Assembly (NCBI RefSeq): GCF_000003605.2
Contig: NW_003132358.1
Span: 177,828-210,356, forward strand
DNA from: Saccoglossus kowalevskii
Lineage: Eukaryota > Hemichordata > Enteropneusta > Harrimaniidae
Direction: 5' to 3'
DNA length: 32,529 nucleotides
Shown: positions 1-12,600 of the stretch, piece by piece
Layout of the letters: each line of letters begins with the position of its first letter
How positions within the stretch are numbered: the stretch's first letter is position 1
Notes under the pieces: generated by a model
Seen by the model: only the letters and a program-made list of their open reading frames with translations
Told to the model about the DNA's origin: nothing
The model's database searches: none
Program-made: the position numbers and the translations under genes

Positions 1-563
1 TATAAGTAGATAAGGTGCACACTCAATATTTCATGCAGATAGAAATACACTTTCAGGGGGAGTGAGTACATTTGTTAGAATTTCTCTGTTTAAATGAATA
101 TTAGCCATTTACATTAATATATTGATGTCAAACTATGATTACGTGATTCAAAAAGATGTGATAAACTTTGATTCAAAGCATTATTATGCCTGATAGACTG
201 TGGCTGCTAGTGTGTCTGCTAGCTTCCACTGTCTGCTGGGAGTGTCTGCCAGCTTCAGCCGAGTTACCCCTCTTCCCGTTTATGTTATCACCCCGAGTGT
301 CATAATTCGGGACAGTATATGCCCAAGGGGTGTGTTGGTTATGACACCGGACCACAACGCACACATGTACCCTCACATTCACATACAGTGTGTGACGACA
401 CCGATGTAAACTTTCCAGAAATATTATATATAAACTACATACAAGCAAACGCATATAGTCATCAACCGTTCTTACAGCTGAGACATACTTTTGTTTTGTT
501 TTTCTTCATATACTTTTGAATGCTGAATAATTGTTTTTCTTTAATTTTTTTTTATGTCTGCAG
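1..563. other. Presumed TRAPPC5 intron 1, 3' part
   Basis: Ends in a pyrimidine-rich tract and cag at 561-563. Short ORFs here show no family resemblance. No candidate for the missing first coding exon was found, so this stretch is read as intron. Confidence 0.7.
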
Positions 564-652
564 GTGAATATCAGTACTTTTGCTTTGCTCTTTTCCGAAA
601 TGGTTCAGTATTGTCAGAATCGTGTATACACAGTGCCAGAGCTACAGACTAA
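564..652 (+). CDS. TRAPPC5: TRAPPC5 exon (second of the gene, first in the window)
   Basis: The acceptor tgtctgcag ends at 563 and the donor gtaagt starts at 653. It encodes VNISTFALLFSEMVQYCQ and onward to ELQTK, entering in phase 0 and leaving two bases (AA) of the Lys codon. The downstream A at 1115 completes it. Confidence 0.93.
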
Positions 653-3600
653 GTAAGTGACAGTGCTCTGGATAATTGTAATTCACTTTTAATTTCTTGT
701 GAGAGATAAAGCCAGGGAAATTTCAATGCAGTATTTACTGCTAGACTATCATCAGAACTGCATGTACATGTAGAGATGTAGAGACAATCCCAAGTATTGG
801 TTGTAAAGAGATCATTCTCCTATTTCATTTCAAGCGTTATTTCTTACGGAGGCTGACTTTAGATTTTTTGCATACACTTTGTGTGTAAAATATCTTACTG
901 GAGGCTTTGTGATGTAATATAATAGATTGATCATAAATCTACTACCTGTGCTTCTACTTATCCCTGCCTGCTAACAATGCATAAATATATTGTTGAGAAA
1001 TCTCCAGTGCAGTTTCTTATGAGGTCAAACTAGCAATGAACACAGTGTGCGTATATTGAGAGCCTGTATTGTCGCATCGATGGTATGTCAAACCTATTCC
1101 TTACTTCATTTTAGATTATCTGAACTGGGTCAGCACGTCGGTTTTCGGATATTAGATGTACTGTTTATCAGAGAAAGGAATTTCAAAAGAGAAACAAAAC
1201 TCCTCAATATGCTGCTTTTTATTAAAACTACACTGTGGAAGGTAAGAGTACAATTAAACTAATCATTGCGCAACTTTCTGCGGTCTTTAAGAACCAATCA
1301 GATTTGATCTTCTATCGCAGTTGAGAATATACCACATCTGAAAACAGACTGTGTTTTCAGATTTTTATGGCACCCAACTTTGGTGAATTGGTTGTCGTGG
1401 CATCCATCAGCAAAATAGACACTGTTCAATTCTGAAAATTTGCCTCTGGCATGGATGTAGCATGCATGAGTGGTTTGGTGTGTGACAATATCGCCACTGT
1501 ACTCAGATCAGTTGTACAATGACAAACCACAGAGATTCAATTATAACTAGTAAATGAAATCGATGGAGCGCTGACTTCGTACGTGGTTCCCGATATCAAG
1601 TTTCAACCATGACGCTATTGTGAAGGTGGATAAATTGTCAAATGTCACTCAAAATACTCATCATTTGCAGCGAAGTTAATATTAATCAATGTACGTTTTC
1701 ATGTACGTGGTTATTGTCTACCATTTGGAGCATGAGAACTCCCACTCCCACACTGGTTACTTTGTGACAAGTATGTGCCAGCGAGCTAATGTGCTGACTA
1801 GCTAACGACTGTTCAACTTGTTGACATCATTGTTCCTCGTCATATGTGATGTGCATCATAGTGAAGTCATTCCATCGTATTTACCTTGTCACTTTACCGT
1901 GTATACGCTACATTGTGTAAAAATTTGTATAATTAGCACAGTGTACATCACCATTGCATATGATCAGTTTGGTTTTTAGTTTATGGCCATAAAAATTAGA
2001 TCCAATTATATCTATTTCTTTATGACTTTTTATTTTGGGAAGAAAAAACAAATATTTCTAAGAATTACAGAATGTGTCTTTGTTAAATATTTTTATTTCT
2101 TTTGCAGACATTATTTGGTAAAGAAGCTGACAAGTTGGAACATGCTAATGACGATGAAAAAACTTGTATCCTTTTTTTTTTTGGTTTTTGTTTATTTCAT
2201 TATTGAAACCAAACAAGGAGGGATGGAAGTGTAAGCTGACCTAGAAGTCTCTTCAAATGTGTAATGTGAACAATGACCCTTTATGAAAAAGGGGTCACCA
2301 GTCTTGATTTGAAACTAGAGCTTCTTGGGTAACATTTTGACCCAGTTATGTACAAACTGACCATTGTTTGAGCAATTGATACAAGTCTGGCTAAGCTTTC
2401 TTAAGAGAAGTAAAACCTAATTGATACCAATTTGTGAACTGTTAAAACAAAGTTTTGTTGATGTAAATATTCGCAGACTATATAACTTAATGAAATTGCT
2501 AAACTCCCTAATATTCTTTTCAGAGATTAAAGTACCATAGTTGTATGTTGTTTCAAATGGGTCCCATGTTTCTTTGCTCAAATTTGAAGTGTGCTACTTG
2601 ATGACAGTGGCATTTCAATTGTTGTTTGTATACAGTTGCAGAGACTTGATTTCCATATTTTATTGAAGTAATTGATATCTAATGCGTATGTTGACATATA
2701 GGCTTGTTCGTACATGCTTCCTCACTGTGGAAATAATCACTATAGACTGTTGTAGAATATATGCACACCTATAATGGTTTTATCTTATTAAATAAGATGT
2801 TTTCTATGCACGATTCGACCAAAAAGACATCAACTTGCGTCACCTTACCTGCGCAAATTATTACTACCTATTCTATTATAGAATATGTTATTGCATGTAC
2901 ACCATAGTTATATTCACAGACATGGTGGATGAGTTATTTCTGAATGTAACTGAACTTGAATTGTGGTGCTCACAATTAAGTACAGTGGTTAGCATTGTAA
3001 ACAAAGGACCAAGTCATAGCTGAAATTTGATCAAGTTCGTTAAACTTGTTGGATAGGAGTTGGCTTATAATGCTTGTTCTTATATAAGTTTGTATGTGTT
3101 TTCTGTCCTTAATGCTTACATCACAGATTACATCATAGAAAAAGAATCGTTAGTCAATAAATTTATATCAGTACCAAAGGATAAAGGTAAATTTAATGTA
3201 GACGTATTCTTTCATGGCATTTTTAACAGAGCGGAGCTGTTCATTTAAATGATTGTTTGTCGTCACCTGTCCTGTCTCATTGGCCCATGACTCGTGTATA
3301 CGTCTCGCACTCACTTTTGATATGACATTTTTTTGAAAACCTTCAGCCCGATTGCTCTGGTACAGGTACTTGATATGTAGGTGCGCCCTCTATAAGATTT
3401 GTTTATTTTATGCCAACATCTTCAGGTTTTCATTTTTAATGAATACTTTTTGACAATTTTCATAAAAAATGTTTTTCTCAACATCTTCTTGAAAACCATC
3501 AGTCTTATTGTTGTAATACTGTATACAGTATGTAGGCACCTTGGATAGATCTTTGTCAGATTTATTCATTTTGTGACGATATCGTTAATTCTCTATTTTT

Positions 3601-6600
3601 AGCAAATAATTTTTGTAATTTTTGGTAAAAAATGCTATTTTTGACTTCTTCTTAAAAATTACCAGGCCAAGTGCATTGATACTTCATATGATGTTGGGTT
3701 GACTTCTGTCAGATTTCTCAAATTTTGTGACAATATCTTCAATATTCTATTTTTAGCTCCACTGTCATCGAAGATTATAGGTAAAGCTGTTAGTTGTCTA
3801 TTGTAGTTGTCGTAGTTTTTCAATGGCTTCTACCAACTCAATTGCTTTGATGCAGGTACATTTTATGGATCTCTATCAGATTTGTTAATTTTTAATCTTC
3901 ATTTCTCTATTTTTATTATATTTGACAACTAATTTTTGGTAAAAAAAATATATTGGATTTTGCACAAGCCATAACTGTTCTTCCATTGGTGGCCATCTTG
4001 TATTTTGCACAAGTACAAATGTTCTCCCATTGGCAGCCATCTTGGATTTTGCAGAAGCATAAATGTTCTCCCAATGGCAGCCAACTTGGATTTTGCACAA
4101 TCCATCAATGTTGTTTTCTCATTGGCAGCTATGGTGAATTTTACGCAATCTATCATTGTTCTCCCATCTTAGATTTTGCACTGTTTACTCCATCTTGAAT
4201 TTTGCTTCATGTTATGATGTTCCAACATTGATGGCCATCTTTGATTACCGGTATGTACTGCTACCAATCAGCATCTATCCATTGGCAGTCGTTTTGGATT
4301 ATGTATCCCCCCTGTGCACAGCCATTTTGGTCGTATTTGGATTTAGTATTGAGCGATACCTTTATACTGTTGTTGCTAGTATTGTTGTTATATGAGCATC
4401 TTGCATTCCATCATGATTTTATTGTCACCGTAAATAACCTGCTAAGCTCTGTGTTTTTTTGTGTATAACGAACGTTAGTGTATATTAAGCTACTAGTGGT
4501 TTAAACAGATGGGGTGGAGATTGAGAGCTATTACTAAATACTGCTGGTAACCATAGTACCAAAATAGTTTTGTTTGAATGTAAATTTTTATCAGGGCCAA
4601 TGATTGATTGAATACGCTGTGATATTACATACTTTGAAAGTTGGCGTTTGATTAATGCTTGTGTGTTGCAGGTCATATTTGCTATTTGTGACTAGGTGAC
4701 ATTTTTTTTAATTTCGGTGTGAAAAGTGGTAAATTCCTATCACCGCACTCCCTTTTATTAAAAATTATTACTTTTGATGTAATTACTGTCATAAACTAGT
4801 TAGAATTATTGGTTTGGTGGTCAAATAAAAGTTTTTGAACACGTACTTGAATTGTTCATGTAAGAACTCGGCCACCTGTCTGAGTTCATTGGGAATATCT
4901 ACTCAAGGTACCGACTAATTCTAGCTTGCAAGACAAATTTTAGAAAGTTGTACCACAATGTTGCACTTATACCTCACAGAGTGTATGTAAGAATTGATGT
5001 GGTTAGTATTACAAGCTTTTTTCAGTTTTAAATTATTATTTATTTTCTTGATCACATAACTAATTTAATGATAGAACCTAAAAGTAATGCGGAGAGGAAT
5101 TTCATGCCATTGCCTTGAAAAAAAAATGTGTTCCTCACAATCACCTGGTTTGAGGCTACTCAGACACAAATAATATATTTGACTGACTGTGGTGGAACAC
5201 AGCAGGTGTTACGATTGCCATGTACGTAATAAATATCATATTCTCATAACTGTCATCCTGTCGTGATCAGAGTATCAACCGCTTCGTTGACAGCATTTAT
5301 TAATAGTACTGTAGTAACAGTAGGGCATCGTCACATTTAACATAATGAAATTAGACTAGTCTGTTTTATTTCAAGTCAAATCATCAGTGGTATGAATGAC
5401 CTTAGGTCGGTGGGACTGTTTAGTGTTACAGGTGTGGAGCGAGTTCTAATTTGCCATCATCACTAAGTATGTCACTGATAAAATTGATAAGATATCTACG
5501 CGTACCAAAATATCCCCTCCCCTCGCTGTTGGTGATGATTAAAAAATAGTGATAATATACTATCGTGGGAAAACTGCCAGTGAAAAGAGATTGGGATAAT
5601 TTTGTGTTAAAAGGATTTTGGTTTACTACTGAAGAGCCATTAAGAGATGCACTTACCTGTATTGTTGGTGTGGGACTGTGTCTAGCATTACTGCCTCTCT
5701 CTGAGGACGCAGGTCGTCAAAAGCTTAGCACAAACAGTACATTAGTTCTGGTGAATTTGTATCGGTCTCTGGGGGTATACACTTTAAGGCACAACACCGA
5801 TGACCTCTGGATAATACGAACCAACTCTGCAATACAAACTTTTTTTTTTTTTTTTTCTCTCTCCCCTAACATGTACGTGTGTGATGTACTTTTTCACACT
5901 TTAGTACCATGCAGTAATCTCTTCAAAAAGAAACTGGAATGTTTGTGGACTTTTAATTTCCTCACATCTACTTGTTGCCGACCTTGAATTTAAACTTCCT
6001 TTTTATTCCCTGCTTTTCAACTTGAGGTCAGAAAATCTTACTACCAGCTCATTCCAATATGGCGATTGATTGAAATTCATTTTCTGCCTACCATCTAAGG
6101 TTAGTCAGATTAAAGTTCAGAAAGCTTTATGAGGAAAATATTGCACTTAAACATTCAAAAAAAAAAAAGCACCTTTTATTTTTTTTTTGCATGTATTTAA
6201 CATTTATGGTTGCATTCTTCGCCTAGGATTGCGTTGCCAGCCTCGCTGCTCCATCTTGAAATGTGAGTAGTGAGTTGAATACAGTCGAGAAAGTTATACT
6301 AGCCGTTTTTTTTTATTTTTTGCACGATTTTCTTTCTCTTCTCTTATTTTTTCCACCCCGGGGTATTCAGGTATAAAGAAGGATCCTGTGAGATTTACTG
6401 TAGCAGTGTTATGATGATGTTTTTTAAATCAGAACAGGCACGCAAACAGAGCTGTGTGAATGAATTTATAATGTCAACAATAACAAGAAGAATCTTTGGC
6501 AATAGTGTACAGTACATTGTGGAGTAAACATTGCACTGAAAAACAAGCACATGGGATACACCCAATGCAATAACATTGACAGAAGGAATGCATTGAAAGT

Positions 6601-9600
6601 TTTGTGAGCGACACTGTTGATGAATTCTGCAACTATTTCTTTCCCGATTAATTTCTTTTTGATGAGTTTCTTCTTCCAGAAAAATCCCAACTTCAGTTAC
6701 TATGATTGCAAAAGTGTTTGTTGCTTGGCAGGGAAATTAGTTATATATGTCTGTTGTAAATAATATCGTTATGATTTATGTTGGCTGTAGCTGGTCCTTG
6801 GGGAGGTACTCAAGAAATAAGTTTCACAGGTGTCTACCACCCATCATTCTTGGCGGTCTTGGCATGTAATTTATCAAACCCTAGTGGGGAAAAATGGGAT
6901 AGTTATCAAAATTGATTGATGAATTGGTAAAATGGCTTGGCAATATATTAAATGTATGAATTAATATACCAAGCGTAACTTAACATTCTGTAAATTCTGC
7001 TGTGTGAAACAAAAATATGTGCCTTATGATAATTTTATTATTTTATTTTTACCCTGTTTTTAAAACTTTTAAAAGTTTTAAAAGAAGAATGAAGAATTAT
7101 TATGGCAAAATTGGCAGCCATCTTTGTATTCCTGTATGGCATATAGTTTAATGACCCAATTTTTCTTATCAATATTTTGCTCAGAATACAAAATCATGAA
7201 ATGTGGACAAACTCATGATTTTTAAATTTTTTTTACCAGAATAAAAATCTCTAAAATTTAATCATTTTCAGATGAAAGAAAGGCGTATTTTGTCTTTCAG
7301 ATGATGTGAGTTGCAGAAACTGGTGTTTGGTGAACGGGTACCACTCTCCATCACTGTTAAACGCATTATTATATTAAAAAAACACCAAAGTAATAACATA
7401 TTTAACCTTTAAATACCAAATTCATCAACTTTTGTTGTCACATTTCGCAAATGTATTTGATTAAGGCTGATAGGCAATAAGAAATTGATGTAAAACTGAC
7501 AAAAAAAATACTCAATGATGTGGAAAATGAACAGGAAAACTAGTTAATCTGTGATGAAATTCATGAAATTGTAAAAAAAAAAAAAAAATTGTAAATGACA
7601 TTTTTAAGTGGGAGTTGATCAAAGTTCTAAACCATGTGTTATTCAGTATTCCTACATGATACGTGTCACATTGTCTTGTCACCTTGTCACGTCAAATAGA
7701 TATTGAATTGAATAAAACAAACAAATATGGTGTGTTATGAGTGAAAAAAAAATGATGCAATATACATGTATATCATGCATAAATCAGGGAATGACCAGCA
7801 ATATACTTTAGGGGGTCTTACTGTTCGTTTTCAAATTAAACGCGATAATGATTGAAACAAAATTAATTAATAATAAATTTGTTCGATGCAATGATCCAAC
7901 AAAGTTGGAAGGTGATTGTATTTTATTGCAATAAATTTGCACATTCTTATCAATAGTGTGTGGTGTGTTCATTTAAGAATCGTTTGAATTCTGGCCGACT
8001 AGTAGATCAACGTTGGAGCACAATAATTACTTCACTATATCTACAACATATGGATGTCTATGTGCCGTATTTAAATACTTTTCACAATTTTTTTTTTGCA
8101 AAATTTTTCATCAAGACCTGTAAGGAGTGGAAAAATTATGTCAATTTTAGTTAAATTCATGAAATGACCAAAATATTGCAACTTGATTTTTGTCAAAATT
8201 ATGGCATTTAAAAAAGATTGATGATAATACACAAGTCAATTTATCTGGAAAATTAGGAATACAATTTTAAAAAATGTATACCCCGGTAAAAAATAATGTG
8301 AAAAAAACTGCAAAATAATAATTCAAATTTTCAAAGAAACGTTTTCACTTTTAACATATCAGTATACTGTAAAATTACTAATTTTCACTGGGTTTAAATT
8401 TCACTGATTTACCATTTCAGGCATATTCAGTGGGTTTTAAATTCACGGTTTTATCATTTCGATAATGTATTCTATGCTAAATTTTACATATTCACTGGGT
8501 TTTAATTTAGAGCATTTTCCAGTCAGCAAATAAGCAAAATTAAAACCCAGTGAATAATTAATCCTTTTCACAGTACTAGTATTCGTAAAACTGTGTCGTT
8601 TTAATCTGTAGTTGTTTGCTACACAAATGAATTGTAGGACAAGGCAATATTTGATAAAATTTGTGGAGCCAACCATGCATATTAATTGTCCTTATTTACA
8701 TATTTGTTAATCATTTCGGTTTAGGATGATTTGATTGGTCGAATTAAGCACGATCTAGTTAATTTTATTATTATAATACTAATTAGTTACGAGATAAGTT
8801 GGATCAAATTTTTTCATGCAAACTGTGCATATTATTATTATTGATTTATTTCAGAAGTTCAAATGTACAATTAATGATACGAGTGTGACAATGGAAAAAT
8901 AAATATAAATAAATTATCAAATTATTTTTCTCTTGTGTTTCCACAAATTAAATGACCGAACAAGGTTTCTATTACACAGAGATGCTACCAAAGTGTTCAT
9001 AAACGTTTGCACACATATTAATTTACTTAATTTACATAATTGTTAACTATGTTAATTACAGGTGTTACTTAATTTCCTATCAAGTATTTTGTTTTCACTT
9101 TTTATGTGCATTGTACAAGAAATGGTTCGTAGGAATTAATATTTTTAGTTTAAATGTCAAAGTGCAAGACATCAATTACTAGGATGAGTGTCTGTTAGTG
9201 AATGGTTCACTTGTCTACAGCATGACACTTGATAGTAATTCTTGCATATTTCACTCACAAGTAGATGTACCCCAGTCTTGGATTTAAAAGTAACTGTATA
9301 TATAGCGATTTCCCTTTCACCATTGGAACACACAAGTCAATTATTTTTTCATACTTTTTCAAAAATGTTGATCAAGAATTTCAGCTAAGGGGAAATTATT
9401 GGGTCCAAAATGACGAACAAGATAAAATGCATGGGAATGTGAACAATGTTGTGGAAAGGCATCTAACAACGTCATCCATACCTTCAATGTAACATGCGAG
9501 GCATTCCCCTCCCTGACCATCCAGTGTAAATAGCGCCCCCATGCTATGAGGAGGAACTGTTTCTATGTTAGACTTATATATAGAATATGCTGTAAACGTA

Positions 9601-12600
9601 TTATAATTATTTAGTTTTAATTTTGCTATTTTTCTGGATATACATGTATTAATTCTGCTAAATGTGAACGTTTAAAATAACTCTTGAAAACTATGTATTA
9701 CTGGCAAATTGCATAGTTTAAATCAAGATATCAAAATAAGTAGTATATTTATAAATGCCAGGGAAAAATGCTTTTACACATCACCGACCTTGACACTGGT
9801 TTTTCCAACAGTCAGTCAGTGAAAATAAAGTAAGAAACAACCTCTGTGGCTGGGTGTACAGATAGCAGGTTTGAGTATTGCTGCATGTGTTTGATTTGTT
9901 GTAATTCAACACGAGTACCAATGACCCAAGGTCTAGACAACCGCTATCACATCGTATTAAGGTAATGCCCATATGTATACTATTGGGTTGGCCCTGTTAA
10001 CAATCGTCTGTATGTCACATACATTCTGACTACCACTGTGTAATAATAGTCCTTTTGAGTCTCTCAGGTTCATGTATGTGTGACTGGGATTGTTCCCCCC
10101 CCCAAAGTTTCTTGAAGACTTATTTTTTGACAGAATTTGAGCAACTTTATATGGTCACATTAACCAATTAAAATGCTTCTACTGGTCTGGATTTGAATGA
10201 GGTGCTGTTGTCATAGTAAAAACTGATATATGAAAGAAAAACAGAAGCCAATACTTTGCTATTTCCAGTGTGGCAAAAACAAGCAATCATATCATGCCCC
10301 AATCTGACAGATTGCTTACTCACTGTAAACTGTCTCGGTTTACAACCTTGCATTATTTTTCATCTTTGTCATAAATATTCCCTCCCTAGTTTGTTTACTT
10401 CTAACCAATAATGTCTGTCACCATAGCAACACCATATTATTTACCTGGCATCCTTAGTAGGGTTATCTGTTGTTGCACTATCTGTCTTACAGCCCGATCA
10501 AACTTCGGTCAAAAGTTTAAAATTGATTCACGAAGATAGAATATATGACCCTAGTGACCTTTTTACCTCACAGTTTTGACATTTTAGTAGCCTGTAATAT
10601 TATCAATGAGTGGACAGAACCATTGCTCAAGACGGCTGTGCAGCTACCCTGTCTCCCTATAAATAAATACTTTCTTATTAATTGTCAGATGCTTCAGAGT
10701 CTGGTGTCGCATGTACTTCAGACGTAACCGTACATGTATCGATCATGAATCGATGAACAGTAAACACCGCTATCTCAGTAAATAGATAACAATCTAAGTG
10801 TCCTAAGTGGAATCGCTAATTCTTGTCAAATTATCCTGTCAATAATATTTGACATTAATTATACAATCGCCATGGTTACTACTATATTACCATTGAGTTT
10901 CAAGGACTGGTCATTAAATTACAATATCATGCGTATCCAGAGAAAAGATGGTATACCGATGATACTCCATAAAGAAAATATGAATTGGTAAACTATGTTC
11001 ACTGAATACAATTTATTTAATCTTGGTAGCAATGATGTCGTGTATATTGTTACTATTTTAAGTGATGCAGTCATTGGGTAGTCAACATTCAAATTTTTAT
11101 GTTACAAATGTTGCATAGAGTCCATATCGACATACCAATATGCGTCGATTAAGTTACTGGTACCACTTGCAATAATAATACAGAGCACGTAACTGTTTTA
11201 TTTTTGCATACGATTATTCATTTTTCAATAATTTCTTAACGAAATATAATACTGGATTTCAAGAACTACTGGAAATCAATCATCTGTGATTGGATGGAGC
11301 ATATTGTTCAGAAAACAACATTATTCAATAAAACTTTAAAGCAGACTGATTTTGTTTTTCTTTTGAATTTGTCTGCCTTTATTGCTTGTGTACAGTGTCT
11401 TGGGCCATGGTGGAAATCACTGTCATCTGATTGCTCAAAAACAACTGTGATCAAAACTCATCAAGTATACGTGTGTGTACACTGATGGTGGTTGAATTGA
11501 AAACCTTGTCCAGGGTAGTAGAAATAATTACTGAGTGTTTACAACTTGTCAAGGACATGCAGAGCTGAGTGTTTATCTTGCTACTTTGTGGTCTTCCTGT
11601 TTTTTATGACTTAATGTACATGTACCCGTATTTCTTTTCTTCTGCATTTTATGCATTGCTGTTTATAAACATTTTATTTTCAAATTTTTGATGGCTCGTT
11701 TGCTGCTTCGGTCAACTTTATAACTTATATGTTATATGGATTAGATTTTAATTACTGGTGTCCCAGACCTACAAGAGTATGCCATATTTTTTCTATTCTT
11801 AGTGTTTTGAATACAATACATCTGATTCAGCAGTGATCAATTAACTTTCCAACTTCCACAGTTAGTGTTCTATCACACAAAATTATTGGTTATGTTTATG
11901 ATACATGTACCATGTTGATTATGTTCTTCATGCATGTACCATGTTATTCATGTTGGTTATGTTCTTGATACATGCATTATGTTATTCATGTTCATTATGT
12001 TCTTGGTACATGTGCCATGTTGTTCATTTTGGTTATGTTCTTGATACATGTGTCATGTTATTCATGTTCATTATGTTCTTGGTACATGTATCATGTTATT
12101 CATGTTCATCATGTTCTTGATACATGTATCATGTTATTCATGTTCATTATGTTGTTAATACATATGCCATATTGGTCTTGTTATGTATACCATGCTATTA
12201 ATGTCTCATAACATTCATGTTCATTATGTTTTTGATTCATGTGCTAAATGTTCTAAATTATGCCGTGTGTTTATGTTACAGGGGGATTAAACTGTGCAGC
12301 GTTTACTGCTGGTATAGTGGAAGCTGTCCTGAATGGCTGTAATTTTGTGAGTACTTTACAACAATAATAATGGTTGTGTTTTTTTATATTTAAACTTCCA
12401 TCGTGACAATGACTAGTGGGTTGTCTTATTAGTCTGCATTGGGACTTGACTTCCCACAAGGGTAGGATATTACATTAAAATTGGTGTCCAATGTTAGGCC
12501 AGGCTGCAATAACACTATTATTGGTATCTAATAGGTTTTGATAGTTCTTGATATATTTGCATACAGCATGCACCTCTGTTTGAATCAGCAGTGGTCACAG

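Larger units (their letters stand above)
3187..12281 (+). other. TRAPPC5 intron 4, 9.1 kb, repeat-rich
   Basis: Separates codons within one conserved domain. It contains the ~160-bp repeat array (3325-3950), a ~44-bp minisatellite (3953-4310), a MITE (8365-8575), homopolymer tracts and a 38-bp minisatellite close to its 3' end. No nested gene was recognised. The longest ORF (5565-5987, 140 codons) has no family resemblance and runs through a poly-T tract. Confidence 0.9.

Noticed and set aside
1-563. Search for the TRAPPC5 first coding exon
   Set aside because: No stretch here encodes the conserved N-terminal Arg/Ser/Leu-rich sequence with a donor in phase 0.
5565-5987. 140-codon plus-strand ORF in TRAPPC5 intron 4
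   Set aside because: Its start is not an ATG, it runs through a poly-T tract read as poly-Phe, and the sequence resembles no family known to me. Most likely chance or an old transposon scrap.
11905-12211. Overlapping plus-strand ORFs rich in Cys/His/Met
   Set aside because: They are the translated 38-bp minisatellite.
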